Position numbers and translations under genes: made by a program | Shown here: piece after piece, positions 59,176 to 64,000 of the stretch | How positions within the stretch are numbered: the first letter of the stretch is position 1 | Layout: the number at the start of each line of letters is the position of its first letter | The notes under the pieces: model-generated | The model's input: the letters and a program-made list of their open reading frames with translations, nothing else | What the model was told of the DNA's origin: nothing | The model's database searches: none | Assembly (NCBI RefSeq): GCF_008705135.1 | Contig: NZ_CP023694.1 | Span: forward strand, 5,623,001-5,687,000 | Direction: 5' to 3' | Length of the DNA stretch: 64,000 nt | DNA from: Streptomyces coeruleorubidus | GTDB taxonomy: Bacteria; Actinomycetota; Actinomycetes; Streptomycetales; Streptomycetaceae

Positions 59176-59936
59176 GGCGGCGGTCGCCGGCCGCCGTGGT
59201 GTGCGCGGGGGTGATCCTGCTGGCCGGCTGCGCCGGGGCCGCGGGGGAGCGGACGGCGGCGGACGGCCGGGGCCAGTCACCGACGCACGCGTCGAGCGGC
59301 GTCCGCGGGCCGGACCCGGACGACCGGGACGACCGAGGTGACCGACGCGGTCTTCCGCCCGTCGTGGACCACGTCCGCACCCGCGACCGGGTGGTCTTCC
59401 TGACCTACGACGACGGCGCCGAGCGCGACCCCCGCTTCGTCGGCCTCGTCCGCGAACGGCGGCTCCCGGTCAGCATGTTCCTCACGGACAGCGTCGTGGG
59501 GCCCGGCTACGGCCACTTCGCCCGCCTGCGCGCGGTCGGCGCGTCCATCCAGAACCACACCCTCGACCACCCCGCCCTGCGCGGCCTGCCCTACGCAGGC
59601 CAGCGTGCCGAGATCTGCGGACAGCAGCACAAACTCCGCTCCCGTTTCGGCATCCGCCCCCGCCTCTTCCGCCCGCCCTACGGCGTGTACGACACGACGA
59701 CCCTGCGCGCCGCCGCCGACTGCGGCATCCGGGCGGTCGTCCTCTGGAGGGCGTCCCTGGGGCCCGACGGCACCCTGACGTACACCCGCGGCGAGCCCCG
59801 CCTGCGCCCCGGCGACGTCATCTCGGTGCCGTCGGGCGAGAGTGCGTCCCTGACGCTCACGGAACGGACTCGGCGCCTGCTGGGGGAGATCGAGGGCAAG
59901 GGGCTGCGGGTGGGGCGGCTGGAGGACTACCTCTGA
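59172..59936 (+). CDS. NodB-like polysaccharide deacetylase lipoprotein (second of two)
   Basis: A 254-residue paralogue of the preceding protein, starting from GTG that overlaps the upstream stop (GTGA). The lipobox is LLAGC (about residue 18). Motifs TYDDGAERD, QNHTLDHPA and RPPYGVYD are kept, but the region matching the first protein's LTHFRG motif reads ISVPSGE here, so the catalytic His is absent. The second copy may therefore bind without full activity. Both end with GRLEDYL, which shows duplication. Confidence 0.88.
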   Translation: MRRRSPAAVVCAGVILLAGCAGAAGERTAADGRGQSPTHASSGVRGPDPDDRDDRGDRRGLPPVVDHVRTRDRVVFLTYDDGAERDPRFVGLVRERRLPVSMFLTDSVVGPGYGHFARLRAVGASIQNHTLDHPALRGLPYAGQRAEICGQQHKLRSRFGIRPRLFRPPYGVYDTTTLRAAADCGIRAVVLWRASLGPDGTLTYTRGEPRLRPGDVISVPSGESASLTLTERTRRLLGEIEGKGLRVGRLEDYL

Positions 59937-59957
59937 CGTCTCGGCCGGCGGTTTCGT

Positions 59958-60027
59958 TCAGCCCGTCCGGCGCTTGAGGACGAGGCCGTCCAGGCCGAAT
60001 CGGGGGCCCGGGGGCGGCAGCCCCCGG
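59958..60027. repeat. Dispersed intergenic repeat, family B copy 3 (inverted)
   Basis: The reverse complement of the family B element at 30679-30911: CAGCCCGTCCGGCGCTTGAG, then ACGAGGCCGTCCAGGCCGAA and a GGGGGCGGCAGCCCCC hairpin. It lies between the second deacetylase gene and the groES promoter. Confidence 0.8.
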
Positions 60028-60102
60028 AAGACCAGGACACCGACGCCGGGCACCTGCGCAAACGTACGGCGACATCGGAACCGGCCGACGCGCCGCCGGC
60101 AA

Positions 60103-60129
60103 TTGGCACTCCGCTTGACCGAGTGCTAA
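60103..60129 (+). promoter_or_regulatory. CIRCE element 1 of groES-groEL1, overlapping the promoter
   Basis: TTGGCACTC, nine bases, GAGTGCTAA: the HrcA operator with one arm mismatch from consensus TTAGCACTC. A -35-like TTGACC (60115-60120) lies inside it, and CATAGT (60137-60142) 16 bases on fits a -10, so HrcA would block the promoter directly. Confidence 0.92.
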
Positions 60130-60149
60130 TCGCAGTCATAGTCTCGGCT

Positions 60150-60176
60150 CTGGCACTCCCCACTGGAGAGTGCCAA
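60150..60176 (+). promoter_or_regulatory. CIRCE element 2 of groES-groEL1
   Basis: CTGGCACTC, nine bases, GAGTGCCAA: a second HrcA site just downstream of the -10. The arms are slightly off consensus but symmetric in the 8 central bases. Two CIRCE boxes before groES is usual for Streptomyces. Confidence 0.9.
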
Positions 60177-60275
60177 CACAGCGACGGGCAGGTCCGGCAC
60201 CCGCGACGACGGATCCACCTGGTCGCCACCTCAGACAGTTAACCCCGTGAGATCTCCGAAGGGGGAGGTCGGATC

Positions 60276-60584
60276 GTGACGACCACCAGCTCCAAGGTTG
60301 CCATCAAGCCGCTCGAGGACCGCATTGTGGTCCAGCCGCTCGACGCCGAGCAGACCACCGCCTCTGGCCTGGTCATCCCGGACACCGCCAAGGAGAAGCC
60401 CCAGGAGGGCGTCGTCCTGGCCGTGGGCCCGGGCCGCTTCGAGGACGGCAACCGTCTTCCGCTCGACGTCTCCGTCGGCGACGTCGTGCTCTACAGCAAG
60501 TACGGCGGCACCGAGGTGAAGTACAACGGCGAGGAGTACCTCGTCCTCTCGGCCCGCGACGTGCTCGCGATCGTCGAGAAGTAA
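60276..60584 (+). CDS. groES: Co-chaperonin GroES
   Basis: GroES caps the GroEL folding chamber. The 102 residues contain IKPLEDRIVVQPLDAEQTTASG with the mobile loop (ASGLVIPDTAKEKPQ), VAVGPGRFEDGNRLPLDV and the end ARDVLAIVEK. GTG at 60276 has a GGGGGAGG ribosome site. It heads the groES-groEL1 operon under HrcA/CIRCE control. Confidence 0.97.
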   Translation: MTTTSSKVAIKPLEDRIVVQPLDAEQTTASGLVIPDTAKEKPQEGVVLAVGPGRFEDGNRLPLDVSVGDVVLYSKYGGTEVKYNGEEYLVLSARDVLAIVEK

Positions 60585-60700
60585 TTCACCCCAAGCACAT
60601 TGCTTTGAGCTGCGCCCCTGGCCCCCCGCGATCGATGAGAAGCCGGGCGCCCGGGGCGCAGTGCCGTTAACCCTGATTCCGGAAGAGGGCTCACGCTCCC

Positions 60701-62326
60701 ATGGCGAAGATCCTGAAGTTCGACGAGGACGCCCGTCGCGCCCTCGAGCGCGGCGTCAACAAGCTTGCCGACACGGTGAAGGTGACGATCGGCCCCAAGG
60801 GCCGCAACGTCGTCATCGACAAGAAGTTCGGCGCTCCCACCATCACCAACGACGGTGTCACGATCGCCCGCGAGGTCGAGATCGAGGACCCGTACGAGAA
60901 CCTCGGTGCCCAGCTGGTCAAGGAGGTGGCGACCAAGACCAACGACATCGCGGGTGACGGTACGACCACCGCGACCGTGCTCGCCCAGGCGCTCGTGCGC
61001 GAGGGCCTGAAGAACGTCGCCGCCGGTGCCTCCCCGGCCGCCCTGAAGAAGGGCATCGACGCCGCCGTCGCCGCGATCTCCGAGGACCTGCTCGCCTCGG
61101 CCCGCCCGATCGACGAGAAGTCCGACATCGCCGCCGTCGCCGGGCTGTCCGCCCAGGACCAGCAGGTCGGCGAGCTCATCGCCGAGGCGATGGACAAGGT
61201 CGGCAAGGACGGTGTCATCACCGTCGAGGAGTCCAACACCTTCGGTCTGGAGCTGGACTTCACCGAGGGCATGGCCTTCGACAAGGGCTACCTGTCGCCG
61301 TACTTCGTGACGGACCAGGAGCGCATGGAAGCCGTCCTGGACGACCCGTACATCCTCATCACGCAGGGCAAGATCTCCGCCATCGCGGACCTCCTGCCGC
61401 TGCTGGAGAAGGTCATCCAGTCCAACTCCTCCAAGCCGCTGCTGATCATCGCCGAGGACGTCGAGGGCGAGGCCCTGTCGACCCTGGTCGTGAACAAGAT
61501 CCGCGGCACGTTCAACGCCGTCGCCGTGAAGGCCCCCGGCTTCGGCGACCGCCGCAAGGCGATGCTCCAGGACCTGGCGGTCCTCACCGGCGCCACGGTC
61601 GTCTCCGAGGAGGTCGGCCTCAAGCTCGACCAGGTCGGTCTGGACGTCCTCGGCTCCGCCCGCCGCGTCACCGTCACCAAGGACGACACCACGGTCGTCG
61701 ACGGTGCCGGCAACAAGGACGACGTGCAGGGCCGCGTCGCCCAGATCAAGGCCGAGATCGAGACCACCGACTCCGACTGGGACCGCGAGAAGCTCCAGGA
61801 GCGCCTCGCGAAGCTGGCCGGCGGCGTGTGCGTCATCCGCGTGGGTGCCGCCACCGAGGTCGAGCTCAAGGAGCGCAAGCACCGTCTGGAGGACGCCATC
61901 TCCGCGACCCGCGCCGCGGTCGAGGAGGGCATCGTCTCCGGTGGTGGCTCCGCTCTGGTCCACGCCGCCAAGGTCCTCGAGGGCAGCCTCGGCAAGACCG
62001 GCGACGAGGCCACCGGTGTCGCGGTCGTCCGCCGCGCGGTCGTCGAGCCGCTGCGCTGGATCGCCGAGAACGCCGGCCTGGAGGGCTACGTCATCACCTC
62101 CAAGGTCGCCGAGCTCGACAAGGGCCAGGGCTTCAACGCCGCCACCGGCGAGTACGGCGACCTGATCAAGGCCGGCGTCATCGACCCGGTCAAGGTCACC
62201 CGCTCCGCCCTGGAGAACGCCGCCTCCATCGCCTCCCTCCTGCTCACGACCGAGACCCTGGTCGTCGAGAAGAAGGAAGAGGAGGAGCCGGCGGCCGGAG
62301 GCCACAGCCACGGCCACTCCCACTGA
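60701..62326 (+). CDS. groEL1: Chaperonin GroEL1 with His-rich C-terminus
   Basis: A 541-residue chaperonin. Markers are IGPKGRNVVIDKKFG, NDGVTIAREVE, AGDGTTTATVLAQ (ATP site) and the apical and equatorial regions through VEEGIVSGGGSALVHA. The C-terminus is GGHSHGHSH in place of the Gly-Gly-Met tail; this marks actinobacterial GroEL1, with a second groEL expected elsewhere in the genome. The gene lies 116 bases after groES. A 13-base terminator hairpin follows. Confidence 0.97.
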   Translation: MAKILKFDEDARRALERGVNKLADTVKVTIGPKGRNVVIDKKFGAPTITNDGVTIAREVEIEDPYENLGAQLVKEVATKTNDIAGDGTTTATVLAQALVREGLKNVAAGASPAALKKGIDAAVAAISEDLLASARPIDEKSDIAAVAGLSAQDQQVGELIAEAMDKVGKDGVITVEESNTFGLELDFTEGMAFDKGYLSPYFVTDQERMEAVLDDPYILITQGKISAIADLLPLLEKVIQSNSSKPLLIIAEDVEGEALSTLVVNKIRGTFNAVAVKAPGFGDRRKAMLQDLAVLTGATVVSEEVGLKLDQVGLDVLGSARRVTVTKDDTTVVDGAGNKDDVQGRVAQIKAEIETTDSDWDREKLQERLAKLAGGVCVIRVGAATEVELKERKHRLEDAISATRAAVEEGIVSGGGSALVHAAKVLEGSLGKTGDEATGVAVVRRAVVEPLRWIAENAGLEGYVITSKVAELDKGQGFNAATGEYGDLIKAGVIDPVKVTRSALENAASIASLLLTTETLVVEKKEEEEPAAGGHSHGHSH

Positions 62327-62342
62327 GGTACCGACCTCGTAA

Positions 62343-62383
62343 GAGAAGCCCCCGTCCCGCCTCGTGCGGAACGGGGGCTTCTC
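62343..62383. terminator. Terminator after groEL1
   Basis: Perfect 13-base arms GAGAAGCCCCCGT (62343-62355) and ACGGGGGCTTCTC (62371-62383). It lies between the groEL1 stop and the end of a convergent gene and may serve both. Confidence 0.85.
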
Positions 62384-62405
62384 CCGTAGGCCGGTCCTGC
62401 GCGGC

Positions 62406-63113
62406 TCACAACTCCAGCGGGTCCAGCGCCCCGAGCTGCTGCATCAGCCCCAGCCGGTCGTACTGCCACCAGCCCTCGGCGATCTTCCCGTCCGGCGTGC
62501 AGCGGTGGATGGTCGTGCCGGTCATGGTGACGTCCTGCCCCGTCGGCGGGATCCCGAGGAAGTCACTCTTGTGCCTGCCCCGGAAGGTCCACCGGGTGCA
62601 CACCCGGTCGCCCTGGGCCATCTGGTCCTCGATCGTGAACGAGAAGTCGAACCCGCCCCGCCACACCTCCACCTCGCGCCGCATCGCGTCCAGCCCGATG
62701 ACGTCCTGCACTCTGGCGGGATCGTGATCGTGGTAGTCCTCGATGAACACGTCGTTGAACGCGGGCGCCGCGCCCTCCCCGGGCGCCAGCTCGAAGAACC
62801 TGCGCGCGGTGGCCGAGTACAGCTGCTCGTCCCGCACCACGTCCAGGTCCGTGAACGTCGGCGTCTCGTCACAGAGCGCCACCATCTCCTGGAAGATCCG
62901 GTCGGTCTCCGGAAGACCGGAGTTCCGCATCGCCTCCTCGTACGACGGGAACTCCACGATCTCGACGATGTGCGAGGCGTCGGCCCGGTCCTTCGCCACG
63001 ACACTGTGCGTAGCGGTCCGTTTCCCCTTGGTCTGCTCGACCCACCTGTCCATCAGCCGGTTCATCTCGTCGAGCCGGCTGGTCCTGCATTCGATGAGCT
63101 GTACGAAGGTCAT
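62406..63113 (-). CDS. Two-domain protein: ferredoxin-like N-domain plus SnoaL-like C-domain
   Basis: A 235-residue protein. The first about 95 residues (FVQLIECRTSRLDEMNRL; HSVVAKDRADASHIVEIVEF; SYEEAMRNSGLPETDRIF) look like an alpha/beta-barrel monooxygenase-type fold. Residues about 105-235 (FNDVFIEDYHDHDP; WRGGFDFSFTIEDQMAQGDRV; WTFRGRHKSDFLGIPPTG) are a SnoaL-like/ester-cyclase fold with the usual polar pocket. ATG at 63113 has a GGAGGCGAG ribosome site. Substrate unknown. Confidence 0.85.
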   Translation of the reverse strand: MTFVQLIECRTSRLDEMNRLMDRWVEQTKGKRTATHSVVAKDRADASHIVEIVEFPSYEEAMRNSGLPETDRIFQEMVALCDETPTFTDLDVVRDEQLYSATARRFFELAPGEGAAPAFNDVFIEDYHDHDPARVQDVIGLDAMRREVEVWRGGFDFSFTIEDQMAQGDRVCTRWTFRGRHKSDFLGIPPTGQDVTMTGTTIHRCTPDGKIAEGWWQYDRLGLMQQLGALDPLEL

Positions 63114-63208
63114 GCTCTCGCCTCCGGCCCCCCTGGGTCCGGCTGAACAGCTCCATTGTCCTGGGCGGGGGCGCGCTGTGCCTGTCGGGGCCGCCTTCCG
63201 GCCCGCGC

Positions 63209-63982
63209 CTACTGCGGCCCGTACTTCCGGCCCGTCCTGGACGAGACGGCCCCGAGCACCCCCCGCGGCACCAGCTTCGCCGCCCCCATCAGCGCCTTGT
63301 AGCGCGGGTCCGGGATGGACAGCGTCTTGCCGCGGGCCAGGTCGTGCAGTGCCGCCGCCACCAGCTTGTCCGCGTCGAGCCACATCCAGCTCGGGATGTT
63401 GTCCGTGCCCATGCCGGCCCGCTCGTGGAACTCGGTGCGGACAAAACCGGGGCAGAGCGCCATCAGCCGTACGCCGCTGCCGGCCAGGTCGCGTGCGGCG
63501 CCCTGGGAGAACTGCACGACCCAGGCCTTGGAGGCGCCGTAGGTGCCCCGCGGGACGAACGCGGCCACCGACGCGACGTTCACCACGCCGCCGCGGCCGC
63601 GCTCCCGCATGGCCTCCGTCGCCGCGGACGTCAGCCGCAGCACCGCCTCGCAGTGCACCTTCAGCATCCGCAGCTCGTCAGCCATGGACACGTCGAGATA
63701 GCGTCCCTTGTTGCCGAAGCCGGCGTTGTTGATCAGCAGGTCGACGGGGTTCTTCCGGTCGCCCAGCCGGTCGGCCACCGACTCGATGCCCTTGTCCTCG
63801 GCGAGGTCGGCCGTCAGCACCTCCGCCTCGATGCCGTGCCGGTCGTGCAGCTCGGTCGCCTGCTCCCGGAGCCGCTTGGTGTCGCGGGCCACCAGCACCA
63901 GGTTGTGTCCGTCCGCCGCCAGTCGCCGCGCGAACGCGGCCCCGATGCCTGCCGTCGATCCCGTAATCAGAGCCGTTGTCAT
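63209..63982 (-). CDS. Short-chain dehydrogenase/reductase
   Basis: A 257-residue classical SDR. The NAD(P) site is TGSTAGIGAAFARRLA, the second motif is NNAGFGN, and the catalytic residues are Ser in VNVASVAAF and Tyr/Lys in YGASKAW. The end (GAVSSRTGRKYGPQ) is close to the family's usual length. Arg in VARDTKRLR suggests NADP(H). Substrate unknown. The gene is upstream of, and on the same strand as, the two-domain SnoaL protein, with 95 bases between. Confidence 0.93.
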   Translation of the reverse strand: MTTALITGSTAGIGAAFARRLAADGHNLVLVARDTKRLREQATELHDRHGIEAEVLTADLAEDKGIESVADRLGDRKNPVDLLINNAGFGNKGRYLDVSMADELRMLKVHCEAVLRLTSAATEAMRERGRGGVVNVASVAAFVPRGTYGASKAWVVQFSQGAARDLAGSGVRLMALCPGFVRTEFHERAGMGTDNIPSWMWLDADKLVAAALHDLARGKTLSIPDPRYKALMGAAKLVPRGVLGAVSSRTGRKYGPQ

Positions 63983-64000
63983 GGCAGCAGGTTAGTGACC

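Noticed and set aside
56395..59280. A 961-codon minus-strand frame covering the methyltransferase and the lipoprotein genes
   Set aside because: Upstream of 57576 it is antisense to two clear deacetylase genes and to repeat DNA; GC-rich DNA leaves long open antisense frames.

Overview
The window is a high-GC actinobacterial chromosome segment, almost certainly Streptomyces. The signs are extreme GC at third codon positions, frequent GTG starts, genes that look leaderless, a SARP regulator, a bldD-free but typical secY-to-groEL gene order, groES with two CIRCE boxes, and GroEL1 with a His-rich tail. From memory it resembles the central core of S. coelicolor from secY to groEL, but no alignment was run. 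No tRNA, rRNA, insertion sequence, prophage or CRISPR array was seen.

Layout. (1) 1-7.3 kb: end of the spc operon and the alpha operon (secY, adk, map, infA, rpmJ, rpsM, rpsK, rpoA, rplQ), then truA; rpsD is absent between rpsK and rpoA. (2) 7.3-15.2 kb: a putative poly-gamma-glutamate (PGA) or similar polyamide locus. It holds CapA/PgsA, a duplicated sensor-TM-HAMP protein with no output domain, PgsB/CapB, PgsC/CapC and an NlpC/P60 hydrolase, with a divergent lipoprotein that may be a metal-dependent amidase. (3) 15.2-34.9 kb: housekeeping genes with small accessory genes: rplM-rpsI, glmM, DUF389, coaA, an ABC exporter, glmS, acpS, a BtrH-like protein, a beta-helix protein, nnr, an L,D-transpeptidase broken by an amber codon, alr, a hydrolase and tsaE. 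(4) 35.1-36.6 kb: a 55-codon gene behind a palindrome, then about 0.7 kb of degenerate repeats that seem to have grown from the 3' ends of two convergent genes, and a YkuD-like protein without its catalytic Cys and His. (5) 36.7-39.2 kb: tsaB-rimI-tsaD and a small gene, all overlapping. (6) 39.3-48.3 kb: a class I lanthipeptide cluster (LanA, LanC, LanB, ABC exporter, F420/flavin LLM oxidoreductase) with a divergent SARP and four SARP-type heptamers at exact 11-bp spacing upstream of lanA. (7) 48.3-53.3 kb: a xylan-type regulon (GH3 glycosidase, LacI repressor, GH10-CBM2 xylanase) sharing an 11-bp operator. (8) 53.4-59.9 kb: LCP protein, DGPF/YCII protein with an ECF42-type sigma factor carrying a 21-bp minisatellite in its N-terminus, a THUMP-like methyltransferase, and two tandem NodB-like lipoproteins. 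(9) 60-64 kb: groES-groEL1, a SnoaL-like fusion protein and a short-chain dehydrogenase.

The two most interesting systems are the PGA-like operon, set among translation genes, and the lanthipeptide cluster, whose LLM-family enzyme suggests reduction of dehydro-residues to D-amino acids. Two families of dispersed intergenic repeats and three minisatellite-like regions show unusual plasticity for a core region.
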